Assembly (NCBI GenBank): GCA_019915015.1
Contig: JAHBBC010000001.1
Coordinates: forward strand, 1,674,001-1,738,000
Length of the DNA: 64,000 nt
Direction: 5' to 3'
Source of the DNA: Auriscalpium vulgare
Lineage: Eukaryota > Basidiomycota > Agaricomycetes > Russulales > Auriscalpiaceae
The notes beneath the pieces were generated by a model that was not told where the DNA came from, made no database searches, and saw only the letters and a list, made by a program, of their open reading frames with translations. The position numbers and the translations under genes are program-made. Of the stretch, positions 26,890 through 40,140 are shown one piece after another (position 1 is the first letter of the stretch; the number at the start of each line of letters is the position of its first letter).

Positions 26890-28990
26890 TCAATCTGCAT
26901 CATCCGGACTGTAAGGATTAACGATCATCGGGCACTGGCTTCCGTCCGTGAACCTGCCCTTCACGTAGGGTCTTGTTAATACCCTGGAGGTACAAAGGTC
27001 AGATCATGCATAGCGAGCCAAACAGTATATGCATACACATTCGCTTTCACCACCTTCTCTTCGGCCTCGGTGAAAACGAAGCTGGTGAGCAAAATGTACA
27101 AGAACGTCTTCATCTCTATCATGGAGAATCGCAAGCCAATACAAGACTAGGGTGCTTTTTAGCGGAAAGTCTAGGATGTGTAAGGGTTATGCAAACATAC
27201 CCGAGGACCTGCAGAGAATGACAATGTGTTGGAATACAGCCCAGGTAAGGCCGCGGCAGCTTCCGGTAGGTCGTTCCAACGGTCGGGGCTACATATCAGA
27301 CAGCGTCAGGGTGACATCGTCCGAGATCAGGTTGCTACGCACTTGAACTGCCATCCATCCGGGCCCCAAATTTCTCTGTCCAGATTTAAGGCCTCTACGG
27401 GGACGTGTACGAACGTCCCTTTCCGAATCCTGAACGCGTCTCTCGGCATCCCATCCGGGCCAGGGGAAACTGGGATCACGTCATCTTGCGTGGCTACACG
27501 CAAAGACGAATGTACAGGGGGCACGAGTCGTACAGACTCCCGACAGACGTTGTCAAGGAACGTCAGCGCGTTGAGCTCGTTAAAATGCGCGAGGATGCTC
27601 TCATCACTCGTGCGATCCGGGCGTGACGCGGCGAGAAGCTCTCGACGGAGGCGCGTTTGCATGTCAGGGTACTTGGCGAGTAATAGCAGAGTCCATGTCA
27701 CGGCAAGTGAAGTCGTGTCTGAGCCAGCAAACATGAAAGTGTTGATATTGTGCAAGATGTCTTCGTCTGAGATGCGCTGCGATTCCGGAAGGTCTGTCGC
27801 CGCATTCGACTTCACTGTCGGAGAAGATGAGAGAGTGAATAGATGAAGAAGGACCATGACAAACGAAGGAGGGATAACAGATCTTTGCCACCGTATGCTT
27901 TACCGCTTTCCTCGCCTTGCTGGATCTGCGCCTTTTTCTCTTGCACAAGCTGGCTGGCCACGCGCTGGATAGTTTCCTGTCCCCGGGCCACGGCGCGCGT
28001 TGACTCGTCGGGCTATACACATCGTGAGCAAAGTCCGTTGACGAGGGTAATCCAAACTCACGAAGAGGGTGAGGATGATTGGGAGATAGATGCTGAACAT
28101 TGCCTTGAGACTCTGCGCTTGAGACACTGCAACCTCGAACATCTCCTTGTACGCCAGGAACAGCTCATTGCTCTCGTTCTGAATGGCGTTGAACTGGTAG
28201 TCAAAGCCTGTGCGAGGGTTCAATATACGCTAGCACCCAGATAAGGTCCGAAACGCACCGGCGAGTCCGATAACATCGAATGTAGCCCTGCTAATCCAAT
28301 GGCATACGTCCAACTTCATACTCTTGCCTTCTTCAGCGCCTTTCTCGCTTGTCTGTTCGCGTATCATGTCCATCCACTTGTCCTTGAGGTCCTCTCCCTT
28401 GTTGAAGACGAGTGGAACGAGCGCGCGCATATTCTGAATGGAGAACGCGGGCGTAGCAACGCGACGCTGGCGCTTGTGGACAGTGCCCTCGGCGGCCAGC
28501 ATACCGCATCCGATGAGGCTCGTAATGAGCCTGCGGGACTGCCATGGCTTCTCGTAGACGGTGGAATGTTTGAGTATGTGACCTACAGAGACAGGATCCA
28601 GCGGCAATAGGCGGTGCTCCCACTGCATGTGCGATGTCAACGACAAGAACAATACAAGACACTTAGACTCACAGGATGTACGCCCCTCATGCGAATGTTC
28701 CTGCCATGTTGCTTGACATATCGCTCATGAACATGCGGAGAACGCGCCGGGCTGTGCGTGTAGCACAGAGTCAACGAAGCAGTCTGTGAGAGATGGATGG
28801 GCACGCACTCGAGGACAGTAGTTACATGGCCCCCCAACAGATACCCGCCCGGGGGACAAGGAAGTTTGAATATGGGGTCAGGTTCCCGAAGAAACAGGTA
28901 CGCAGTATACGCGACGACGAGGGCGCCGAGGATGGTTGAGACCGGGTATGTCGCGACGTAGTCGGAAAAGAGGGCGTGCCACGAGCTCAT
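26890..28990 (-). CDS. Membrane-anchored cytochrome P450 monooxygenase
   Basis: The gene runs from ATG at 28990 to TGA at 26890 with about eight introns. It encodes an N-terminal endoplasmic-reticulum anchor (YPVSTILGALVVAYTAYLFL) and proline hinge (LPCPPGG), then the usual fold: WQSRRLITSLIG region, I-helix oxygen-binding motif MFAGSDTTS, K-helix ExxR in CRESVR, FNPDRW, and the heme-ligand loop FSAGPRSCIGLRF with the axial Cys. The ExxR, PERF-like and Cys signatures are all intact, so it should be active with NADPH-P450 reductase. Introns split the PERF-like block (FN|PDRW) and fall between GPR and SC of the heme loop, so both motifs appear only after splicing. The substrate is unknown; basidiomycete P450s of this sort often oxidise aromatic or lipophilic compounds released in wood. 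CYP family number cannot be given from reading alone. It is neighbour to RPB3 with both on the minus strand. Confidence 0.92.
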
Positions 28991-29339
28991 CCTGGGTTGC
29001 AGCTTTGCAAAAACGACAACGTCCAAGACAGATAGAACGACTGCTGATAAAGGGATGGAAGAGCGACTAACATCGGGCTGCAAGACAATAAAGATGTCGC
29101 GCGACGCGCGAACACAATAAGCGCTCGAGGCGCGCGCTTTGTCTCGCGAACGGCCTCTGAAAGCCTCTGAAACACTGGCCGGTGGCCTGGTCGACTCTCG
29201 GCCGTGCACCAGATCAACCTCGAAGTGAAACTTAACGGGTAACACAGTTTTTGTTATAATGTACGACACGTGCAACCCAAGGAAGCGCGCGAAGACAGTA
29301 AGTACACGGGTTCCAGCCCTGATACTCTCTAGCATAAAG
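28991..29339. other. Gap between P450 start and the preceding membrane protein stop
   Basis: This 349-bp interval carries the P450 promoter. A frame open upstream of the P450 start codon continues through it but lacks similarity to P450 N-termini, so I start the gene at 28990. Confidence 0.4.
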
Positions 29340-31094
29340 CTACATCGCATACACATCAAAATTATGCGTCACCTCGCCTTTCTGTTCCGACGAAGAGGCA
29401 GGAGTCTGAGCCGCCTTCGATGCGGGGACCTTGGACAACCGGGAGGGAGCTGACAGCACCCGCTTGGTGAAGTAAGGGTCTCCGCGGAGCGCCATGCTCA
29501 ACGACTTCTCTATGTCCTGAGAGAGGGACGTGGACATAGTGCGGACGGAGTCGAGGAGTGCCGGGGGATAGGGGAAGTCGCTAACGGAGATGTCGGAAAT
29601 GTCGCTCGGATACGCCTGGAGCGGGTGTGCAAAACCACCTCTGACGTCGTCGTATGATGGACTGGCAGACACTACGACCTGGGGAATTTGCACCGGATCG
29701 GAAATAGTCGCCACGGATACGACAATACCCTTCGTGAAGTCCATGCTCCTCGTCTCCACCCTGCGCACCTCGAGCAAGACTTCCTCGTCGCATCCATGGC
29801 CGCTTTCAGCGTCGGTCAACTCCGTGCCAGACGAGTTGAGCGACCCATTAGAAGAGAATTCGCCGCTAGCGGTTCCATCAGACAAGGACGTACTGGCGTC
29901 TGACGTTTTTCTTGGTCGCCCTGTCGCTCGCGCGCGCACGTTGACCGTCTCCATGCCCGCTCGTAAAGCGAATACTGCCGCGACCCTGTCCTGAGGAGAG
30001 ACCGTCAACGAGCGGGCCTGACCAGAGTCGATAGTGCTGAGAGAGGTGTAGTTCTGGAGCGCGAGGCCGAGTGCATGAGCAATCTCTGCGGCCTCCTGCG
30101 AGAAGTCCGGCTCGTCTTCTTGGCTAGCAGAAGCATTGAGCGTTGCGAGAACCACGTCGCTGACGTCTTGTTCGTCGCCCTCGGAGATTGTGAACAGGTC
30201 GCTTTGGGCGGACGGTTCACGTGGCATCGCTATGGCCGAGGTCGACAAGGCTTTATGCAGGCGCTCTGCACTGTCCTGGATGTCCTCGGGACTGGACAAG
30301 GGCGCTTGCTCGACATACGGCGCTGAATGCCTCCTGGTGGGTGTGTCCGCGGAGATGAAGGAGTCTTTTGAGGCGAAGATTCGAGACTGCTCATATGCAT
30401 CTGCCATCTCCTGCTCCGCGCGGTCCTTCGCAAGCTTCGGAGGCGTGCCCCAGGTCGAGTCCTCGTACTCGATCATAACGAACCCCAGGTTCTCCTCCAC
30501 ATTGCGTGTGGTTCCCAGACGCTTGCGAACAAAGCTCGGTACAGAGGAGGCGACCTTTCCGGTGCTCCTCAAGATGATAAAGCGCAGGAGGGCTATCAGA
30601 AGGGCGGCGCCGAGCAGCACGCCTGTGGCCACGAGCGCACCGCTGATGCCGGCACGCGTGCGAAGGATCTGAGGTATCGCCGTTGGCATGCTGGGCATCT
30701 CTGGGATGGTAGTAGAGCCGGCGGGCCCTGTTGTCGAAGTGAGCGTGGGGGCGTGTAGCGGGAGCGTGGGAGTGACTGCCGGCGGTGGTCCGTCTATCTG
30801 GTTGGCGGTGAGCGGGCCATCCGGGTCATATTGGCGTTTCTTGTGGCGGCGTAGCTGGCTCAGGAGCGGGAGCGGGAAAACGAATTGGCGATGTGGATGG
30901 TCGAATGTTGGGATAGATTGGCGGACCCGCCGGGCCGGTCGGGCTGGCTTTTGAAGCGACACAGCGCTGCCCAGGCCGCACAGCGGCTGGGCTTGAGCGC
31001 TGCAAGGAGATGTGGGCGCCATATGTGGGCGAGGGGTGTAGGTTGTGGACGCAAGAGGCAGGAGTCGCGGTGGAATACGTCCTATCGCCCGCAA
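29340..31094 (-). CDS. Single-pass membrane protein of unknown function
   Basis: One uninterrupted frame of 584 codons runs to the stop at 29340. A single hydrophobic segment (about residues 149-174, ALVATGVLLGAALLIALL) follows a Pro/Thr/Ser-rich, probably glycosylated N-terminal part and precedes a 410-residue acidic, Ser-rich region. That region has a few hydrophobic patches (LGFVMIEYEDSTWG, VVLATLNA, EIAHALGLALQNYTS) and ends QKGEVTHNFDVYAM. No domain is recognised. The layout (Ser/Thr/Pro ectodomain, one helix, large cytosolic tail) recalls fungal wall-stress or mucin-like sensors, but there is no WSC or similar Cys-rich domain, so that is only an analogy. The first 25-80 residues are Arg/Pro-rich and the true start may be the ATG at 31022 or an upstream exon. 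The preserved long frame and a sensible topology support a real gene. Confidence 0.6.
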   Translation of the reverse strand: MRAIGRIPPRLLPLASTTYTPRPHMAPTSPCSAQAQPLCGLGSAVSLQKPARPARRVRQSIPTFDHPHRQFVFPLPLLSQLRRHKKRQYDPDGPLTANQIDGPPPAVTPTLPLHAPTLTSTTGPAGSTTIPEMPSMPTAIPQILRTRAGISGALVATGVLLGAALLIALLRFIILRSTGKVASSVPSFVRKRLGTTRNVEENLGFVMIEYEDSTWGTPPKLAKDRAEQEMADAYEQSRIFASKDSFISADTPTRRHSAPYVEQAPLSSPEDIQDSAERLHKALSTSAIAMPREPSAQSDLFTISEGDEQDVSDVVLATLNASASQEDEPDFSQEAAEIAHALGLALQNYTSLSTIDSGQARSLTVSPQDRVAAVFALRAGMETVNVRARATGRPRKTSDASTSLSDGTASGEFSSNGSLNSSGTELTDAESGHGCDEEVLLEVRRVETRSMDFTKGIVVSVATISDPVQIPQVVVSASPSYDDVRGGFAHPLQAYPSDISDISVSDFPYPPALLDSVRTMSTSLSQDIEKSLSMALRGDPYFTKRVLSAPSRLSKVPASKAAQTPASSSEQKGEVTHNFDVYAM

Positions 31095-32677
31095 CGCCAG
31101 ATGTCGCGACCCGCGCGCCGGCTGCCCGCCGCCCTGACCCGAAGGCTGAGACGCAATGGCAGAGTCTCAGACTCACCAAAACGTACAGGCGGGTGCTTGG
31201 AGGGGCATATGCTGGTCGTCAGAGCAAAGGACTACAGGTAGTGAGGCGGGCGGGCTGCTACCTTTTGGCAGCACGGTCATATGACCCACGTCCAAAAACA
31301 AAGTCCGTCAAAAGTCCGTCGCTACTTTTGGCATGAAAACATCGCGATCGTCGATAGAAGGCTAGCGCATAGAGACTGGGATAAAATTTAGTAGAGCAGA
31401 AATAAAGGAGACGAGCCAGGGGCACCTCAGCCCTTCAGCGAAAGAATGCAGCTCCATAGTACGCGTCCGGAGGTGCATACACAGCCATGGATGATATATA
31501 CTCCCTGCTTCGCACCCAGTAACGAGCATGTTGGGTTCCAGCGTTGGAGGAGGGTTGCTGCGTAAAGCCTCCGACCTGCGCAACGAGCTGACCAAAGGCG
31601 GTGGTCAAAAATCCGGTGGCTCTTGACGCGATGCGCGTGGGCACAGCTGGCAGCTCTTCGTGGCACTATATGTTCATATTTCGCCTGATGGACAAGTAGT
31701 GGAGTGGGATGATGACGCAGGCTTGGACTGACTGTGAGAGCCGGGAGAGAGAGCAGACGCTGGCGTACCCTGATTTATGGGCCATCCCAGGACACCTTGA
31801 GATGGACAGCTTGAGCGAAAAGGGGAAGCCGCAGTGTCTCCCCTTTTATTCCAGAGAATACGGCATCATGAATGCGGATCAACGACGCCTAAATCATGAA
31901 CATGTCAGAGGTCACAGTCTTCAGCAAGTAAGTAGTTGACGGCATGACCGGTACCTGTCATAGCCCTATCGGAAGGCAGCGCAGCGGACTCTGGGTCTGA
32001 GCAAAAGAAACGTTTATGAGAGTGCGAGAACACCAGGAGAGAATGGAACGGTTACAGGTACCACGCTCGTAGGCATGTTCAAGTCAGAGGCCAGTACCGT
32101 GCCCTCTGATTACTATCGCGGGAAGAATGCAACGACCCGTCCGCAAATGACGTCGAGCAGAGCGCGCACTTGTGACCAGTGGTTGCTGGTACCGCGTTCC
32201 AAAGAGTCAGACGGAGAGTATACTTAGACTCGCGATCGTCTGGAGTGGGAAGCGTTGCGGAGCAAGTTTGTGCCCATGTGTTGGAGCCGACCCGGAGCCT
32301 AAGCTGAGCCGGCCCGGCATGGTGGCGACGGGGGTGTGGCAAGCTGAATGATGTTCGTGTCTCGCAACAGTAAGTACTTGTTGCGGCTACGTCGATGGTG
32401 AGCTCTCACTGACCTCAACTCAGATTCACCCTGTTCACTCGCCCGTTGCAGACCCAATCAACTAGCCAGTGAGAGTCTTCCTTTGTATAGTGAATCGTGA
32501 ACCATGCCCTTCACTGTGCAAATTTGCATTGACGCGATTCTTCAACCTCAGGCTTCTCGCTCTGCAAGAAGCCTTGGTTTGCTCAGTGATTGAAAGTTGT
32601 CCATTTCATCCCATGCATTCAAACGCTGAATAAGATGGCACCGTATAACGCCTTACTGGCCCCGAAGCTTGCCTCGA

Positions 32678-32684
32678 TGCACGC
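32678..32684 (+). promoter_or_regulatory. Metal-response-like element (TGCACGC) upstream of MnP
   Basis: The heptamer fits the metal response element consensus TGCRCNC reported in promoters of white-rot manganese peroxidases. It lies 268 bases before the start codon. Its activity is an inference from position and match; the motif is short enough to occur by chance. Confidence 0.35.
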
Positions 32685-32701
32685 AGCTCCCCGTCTGTCG
32701 G

Positions 32702-32708
32702 TGCGCAC
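32702..32708 (+). promoter_or_regulatory. Second metal-response-like element (TGCGCAC) upstream of MnP
   Basis: This is another match to TGCRCNC, 18 bases downstream of the first and in the same orientation. Two copies within 31 bases are more suggestive than one. A third, inverted match (gcgcgca, 32882-32888) overlaps the region just after the TATA box. Confidence 0.35.
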
Positions 32709-32873
32709 ATGTACCTCTACCTTGGTCCGTCCAGAGAATGTACCTCCTCGCATTGGTTGACGCTTCACTTTTGCCGTAGAAGATCAATTTTCATTTCTTC
32801 TCATTGATGGGTATTGGTCCAAAATTACGACGCTGCTGGTCACAGGCGAGATTGCATGCACAGTGCCGAAACG

Positions 32874-32880
32874 TATAAAG
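32874..32880 (+). promoter_or_regulatory. TATA box of the manganese peroxidase gene
   Basis: TATAAAG stands 72 bases upstream of the start codon, the usual TATA position for secreted fungal peroxidase genes. Confidence 0.7.
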
Positions 32881-32951
32881 GGCGCGCATGTATGCCCCTC
32901 AGATCTCAGAACACTCAGGCGCTCTAATCACCAGGTGCTCTCCTGTCTGCC

Positions 32952-34530
<1,579 letters not shown>

Positions 34531-34815
34531 TGTTATTCCTTGTTGTTCGCGCGTTTGGGTGGATGTCCGCGAGACTCCTCATTACAATATGTGCTTTTGA
34601 ATATGAAGCTGTTCTGACCTGTTTCCGCGCCAAGAGAGAACCTGTCCCAATAAGGGAACCGAGAGATTGCGAAGAGGTTGTTTGGCGGCGTGCAGCAAAC
34701 AACCGTTTTTGGTCGGCAAGCGCGCGTCCGTGACGGCCATCTGCACGGTAGCACTCCCATTTCTCCCTACGTTGCCATTGGCATCAGGCAGCATCCTTCA
34801 CTCTCTGCCGCCGAG

Positions 34816-37289
34816 ATGTCTTCCACACCGAAGATTACAACGGCGACGGAGAAGCAGCCTATGGAGCCTATAGAGGCAGAAGACTCCCCGGCGGCACTCG
34901 ACAGCTTGCTCTCTCCCACTGGCACGCCATTACCACACGGCCAATCATTCCCGCGCGACTCGGTTGCTGATACAGAGTTTGGCGAAGTTCGGCTAGATGA
35001 GGAACGCTTCTCCACCGTCGAGCTCAGCACGCGGGACAGCACCATAGCCATGAAGTCGCCGGTGGAGGAGGAACCACCAAAGGCGCCATGGTCGGAGGCA
35101 GGGCGCCGGACGACCATCGCTATGGGCCAGACAACTCCATCCCCAAGCCACGACACATTTGCACACAAGAAATCCGCATCAGCTGCGTCAATCTCGGCGC
35201 AGTCATCTCATCGTGCATCATTCCTCCTGCAAAGGCTGGAGGCACAGAAGGCGGAGGCGGATATGGATGCGACAGGGCACAGGGTGAGCGAGGGCGGACG
35301 GTCGAAGTTGCAAGAGGAATTTGATCGAGTGCGAGATTCGAAGGCAGAGGCAGAGGCGGCCGGTGGTGTGGACTGGGGTGAGTCGGACGTGCGATGGCAG
35401 ATTGTGTCCAAGCCTAAATCGCCTTCACATCCGCACAGAGTTCTGGGGCTCTGTCATGTCTGGTGTGTTGTCTTTGATCGATTGGCACACCACATCATTT
35501 CTCATTCGCTGGCAGATTATTCTACGTTCGCCTCGGAGAACGCCGACGCTCTTGCTCGTGCGATCGAACGAGGCATTCCGGACAATCTGCGCGGTATGAT
35601 GTGGCAATTGATGTTGGTGTCGTCTGAACGTTCGCAAGCAAGCAACCTTCACTGACGAGCTTGAAGGTCTGCATCAAAAGACCCAGACATGGAAAGCACA
35701 TACATCAGTCTTTTGAAGGAAACAAGCCCTCACGAAAAAGCCATCACACGAGATCTTGGTCGGTGAGTATTTTCACCATCTGTCATCACGCATGTCAGTG
35801 TCACTCAACTCGTCAGGACATTTCCACATCATGCCTTCTTTACCGATGGCCACGGCATCGGCCAGGAGAATCTTTTCAACGTGTTGAAGGCGTACTCGAT
35901 GTGCGTATGACTCGGTTTATCATGGGTCTTTTGATTGACCTACCTAGAAAGATATGATCCCCAAGTCGGGTATTGCCAAGGCCTCCCCTTCGTTGTAGCT
36001 GTCTTGCTTCTCAACGTAGGTCAATAACTCTTTACGTTGACTGTCAACTGAATAAATTGATCAGATGCCCGATGAGGAAGCTTTCTGCTTGCTCGTGCGA
36101 TTGATGTACTCCTATGACCTGCGGGGGCATTTCCTCCCAGACATGCCGAAGTTACAGTTACGACTGGTATGTCCGAATAGCCTGCACGTTTTGCAATGGA
36201 TGGCTGACGTGTTTTGCGCAGTTCCAGGTGCATTTTACTGAGCCTCATTCACGCGGAATACTCGCTGAATGTTGCCCTAGTTCGATCGACTGATCGAAGA
36301 GATGCTTCCTGTTCTGCATGTGCACTTCCTACGACAAGGAGTGAAGTCTAGCATGTTCTGCTCCCAATGGTTCTTGACCTTGTTCAGCTACCGGTGTGTT
36401 CTCATCTATCTGCTCGGGCGAATTAGTGATTAAACTCGTCTCTTCAGGTTTCCTCTCGAAGTGGTATTCCGAATATTCGACAACTGCCTAGCCAGCGGGA
36501 TCGAGGCAATATTCGGATTCAGTCTTTCTTTGCTCCATAAGAACGAGGAGAAGCTGCTCAGTTTGAAGTTCGACGAGATAGTCGCGTTCCTAAATGCGAA
36601 TATCGTGGATACTTACAAGGCGAGTGTTTCTCGACGGTGGTGTGTTGTGTGTCCTGACGGACGAGGTGTAGTTTGATACGACGGACCCTGCGGCAAAACC
36701 CACATACCGGGTGGATGATTTCGTCCAGGACGCCATCAGCCTCAAGATCACCCCATTCATGCTTGACTCGTACATTCACGAGTACAACGAGATGATTCGC
36801 GTACGTGATGCTCACGCAGAAGAAGTGGATACACTCCGAACGACGAATCGCAAATTATTGAACCAAGTGTCAGTCTCGATTCCTTCCAGTCTCGGGTCCT
36901 TCCGCTGCTGAGCGTCCTTCGTTTCCAGCCAAACGCTTGAAACGAGCCTGGCCCAGTTAAACGAAGAACATGTCACTGTACTGGTAAGACCAGTGCGACC
37001 AAGTCGTCTTGTTTCATTGCTCATCCATCATGCGCGAACAGAATGAGCTCGTCAAGTCTCGACTACAGTTTGAGGAGCTAGAGGGTGAGCTCGTGCGATA
37101 CAAACTATTGTAAGGATCACTTCGTTCGTATGTATTGCGCTGTAGCTGACATGGTGTACGCGTACCAGATATGCCGAGTCGGTTCATCGAACCGAAGACG
37201 CTATGTCCTCGCATCGTCTTTCATCACTGAGTAATCAAGGCAGCAAGCGTCCAAGTCTGGTCAGCTTGCTGTCGAGATCGTCATCATGA
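34816..37289 (+). CDS. TBC-domain Rab GTPase-activating protein (Gyp5/Evi5-like)
   Basis: The protein should switch off Rab GTPases in secretion or endocytosis by supplying two catalytic fingers. The first 200 residues are Ser/Pro/Glu-rich and disordered. The TBC domain begins at about IPDNLRGMMWQLM, with the arginine finger in ITRDLGRTF (IxxDxxR) and the glutamine finger in VGYCQGLPF, and continues through EEAFCLLVRLM and FLTLFSYRFP to DFVQDAISLKI. A coiled coil follows (VDTLRTTNRKLLNQV, LVKSRLQFEELEGELVRYK), as in the Gyp5/Gyl1 and EVI5 groups, and the end is Ser-rich. About twelve short introns interrupt it. The start at 34816 was chosen because upstream in-frame sequence lies in the short 285-bp gap to the peroxidase stop. 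Both catalytic fingers are intact. The Rab partner is not deducible. Confidence 0.9.
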
Positions 37290-37530
37290 AGGGGCTCGTC
37301 AACCATACATCTTGTACACGCATACATTTTTTTTCGTTTACTATACGTACTCTCCGAGCTGTAAGCTTTTGCTCATTATCAATATCAGACACATCGTATG
37401 ATATCCTTGAGCTTGTGTCAGTGCCTTAGTCTGTGCGGGAGGCCAGCGGTCGGCAATAATGACGAGGCACAAGCCCGGGCCGGGTACTCTTCGTCCGCGA
37501 TCTCAGGCTCCCGCTCACTTGAGCTCTAAT

Positions 37531-40068
37531 ATGCGCTTCCCGGCCGCTGTTTCATTGCGTTGTCGAGCACAAGCCTTCCGACACTTCCACACCTCCGAGC
37601 CCGCGCCACGACCATTCACCCGCTGGCCCTCGCGCCCGCCAAAGCGTGCACGGGTGGAGCAGCACACCGGTGTGAAGCCATGGGTCGCGTACTCGACTGC
37701 GCTGGTCCTTGTTTCGGCAACAGGTTGGGCAGTCTATGAGAACTATCAACCTGCCCGACACGCTGTAATGGCTGCGGCACGGTGTTCGCGGGTCGCAGGT
37801 GCGTGACGCGTTAGAACTTGTCCGGACTGCCGGCTGTGGAGGTCCTTCAGGCTGACGTGTTGCTTGGTCTTGCAGAGGCGGCTGTTCTGGGGGCCATAGA
37901 TTACAAACGGACGTTCGCGAAGACTTATGCATCGAGGGAGGAGCAGCTGGAGGCATATTCGGGATGTCACACGAGGAGCGCGAGACGAGTGCTGAAAGCC
38001 CTTTTGGCCAATGGAGGTACGCTCGTCCGACGTTTCGTTCATTTAGTTACTGACCAGTGTGTTGTAGGCGTCTTCATAAAACTCGGCCAACACATGGCAT
38101 CCCTGTGAGTCCGCATGTTCGAACAATGTGCTGTTTGTGACCATCTGGGAAGAATAGTCCTGCCCCCGGAATGGACCCGTACCATGCGCCCACTCCAGGA
38201 CCAGTGCGAACCAACCCCGTATGAAGACATCGAGGCTCTCTTTCTCTCAGACATGGGGCAACCTCTCTCTGAACTCTTTGACGACTTCAACCCAGAGCCC
38301 ATTGGCGTGGCCAGTCTTGCCCAAGTGCATGTTGGGCGACATCGAGAGTCTGGCAAAACTGTGGCCGTAAAGGTATGCAATTCAGACGACCATATCATCA
38401 TTGAATGACGGACGAAACCTTGAGCAGATCCAACATCCCCATTTAAGCGAATTCGTTGAGATCGATATGGAGATGGTAGAAGTGACACTTGGTAGGGGAC
38501 TGACCGTAAAAAATATATTCATTTGACGCTCATATGTCTCTTCGCAGGGTGGATCAAGCGATGGTTTCCCGAGTTCGAGTTCTCTTGGCTAGCGGAGGAA
38601 ATGCGCGAGAACTTACCGAAGGAGATGGACTTCGCCCACGAAGCGCGCAATGCTCTGCGAGCGAAAAAGGACTTCCAGGACATGCGCACGTCGTTGTATA
38701 TTCCGGAGGTTGTTTTCGCGAAGAAGCGTGTGCTCATCATGGAGTTCATAGAGGGTGCGAGGGTGGACGACCTAGAATACCTGGCGGCGCATAATATCGA
38801 TCGTAATAAGGTGTCCTTGGAGCTGGCTAGGATCTTTTCGCAGATGGTCTATATCAATGGTTGGTTCCATGCTGTGAGTTTTCCAGTTGGCGTGTACGTT
38901 TCTTCACCTTGTTTACACGTCTTTAGGATCCACACCCAGGTATGGAGGAACTTTGTGGCCCGTTCGCGACTGACACATATCGACCCACAGGCAACTTGCT
39001 GATTCGGCCTAGAGCAGCAATCTCGCGATCGCCTTACAATTTCGAGATTGTGCTGCTGGACCATGGATTGTACTTTGACCTAGATTCGCAATTGCGCGTG
39101 AATTACAGCAAGCTGTGGCTGGCGCTCATTGCGCCTGCCAGCCCAGAGTCCGCGGCTGATCGACGCAAGTACGCAGAGCTCGTGGGCAACATAGAGCCTG
39201 ATCAGGTATGCCAGCCGCGCTTTTTATTGTCGAGGCGATCGCTGAAAAAATCCTAGTATCATATCTTCGAAGCTGCCCTGACGGGTGAGTATCTGCTACG
39301 CCGCGGGACTCCATGCAGTCTCTGATACATACATTTGTCCAGGCCGTGCGGCGATGACGGACTCTCCTGACCAATTCGGCTCTGATAAACCCGAGAAGGG
39401 CAAGTTTCGTCGGGCTACGAGCATGCTTGACTTGATGCCTCCGTCCGAGGATGAGATGGATGCGATTCGGAACGCCGTGGTTACGAAAGAGGGCTTGCTA
39501 CTCAATGTTTTCGACATTCTTCGAAAAGTTCCTCGCAGGGTGCTGATGGTGTTCAAGCTCAACGATTTGACGCGGTGAGATCGCCCGATGACTTTGAGTG
39601 TCATCGTACGCTTACTGAAGCATTTCGCAGGAGTCTTGATCATGCTCTAGCAACTACTCATTCCAAGGTAAGTGGGGTGTCGCTGTCCTTCACCATACAT
39701 GTCTCATCGCTCCCCGTCGACTCCCAGATACGAGTCTTCCTCATCATGGCAAAGTACTGCGCCAGCGCTGTATGGCAAGATGACCGGAGAAGGCTGATCG
39801 ACGAGATGCGGGAGAAAGGATTACTGTCTCCAAGTACTCTTGCCGAGTATTTCGGCTGTTGGTGGTACGTAACTTATTGTGAAACAAGGCGGAGAATGAC
39901 TGATTGCCGTTCTCGTGTAGGAGATATGAGCGGCTAGTCGGGTCGCTTGTGGTATTGGAAAAGTTCATGGATGCTCAAGCCTTCATGCGAAAGACAATGG
40001 CTTGGCTGCGCGGATTGTACAGACAGGGTTTCGGGGGGGCTCATAGGGCTGCTGCTGGCCTTGCATAG
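37531..40068 (+). CDS. Mitochondrial ABC1/ADCK atypical kinase, ADCK1/Mcp2-like
   Basis: This UbiB-family protein kinase-like protein is related to yeast Mcp2, which affects mitochondrial lipid homeostasis, rather than to Coq8. Starting at 37531 gives MRFPAAVSLRCRAQAFRHFH, an Arg-rich mitochondrial targeting sequence; an earlier ATG at 37459 is possible. A hydrophobic segment (AYSTALVLVSATGWAVY) follows. Family motifs are the KxGQ loop (FIKLGQHMAS), the Ala-rich-loop counterpart PIGVASLAQVH, the catalytic Lys in VAVKIQHP, HADPHPGN and the DFG-like LLDHGLY. About a dozen introns are present. The exon carrying the DPHP codons is only 13 nt (38927-38939). Its neighbours are TBC Rab-GAP upstream and PC4 convergent downstream, only 72 bp between stops. 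Family assignment is firm. The Mcp2/ADCK1 subgroup call rests on the GVASLAQVH form and is less certain. Confidence 0.88.
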
Positions 40069-40140
40069 CCTAGAGAGTATATAGAAAAGTACATGTAATG
40101 TTCACGAGGCCGATGCGTGACCATGCCCTCGATAGACTAG

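Larger units (their letters stand above)
31095..32951. other. Intergenic region upstream of manganese peroxidase
   Basis: This 1.86-kb region between divergent genes holds no credible coding sequence. The right half is the peroxidase promoter, with the metal-response-like motifs, two inverted CCAAT boxes (ATTGG at 32752-32756 and 32813-32817) and a TATA box. The ten-base sequence aaagtccgtc occurs twice close together near 31300-31320. Confidence 0.5.
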
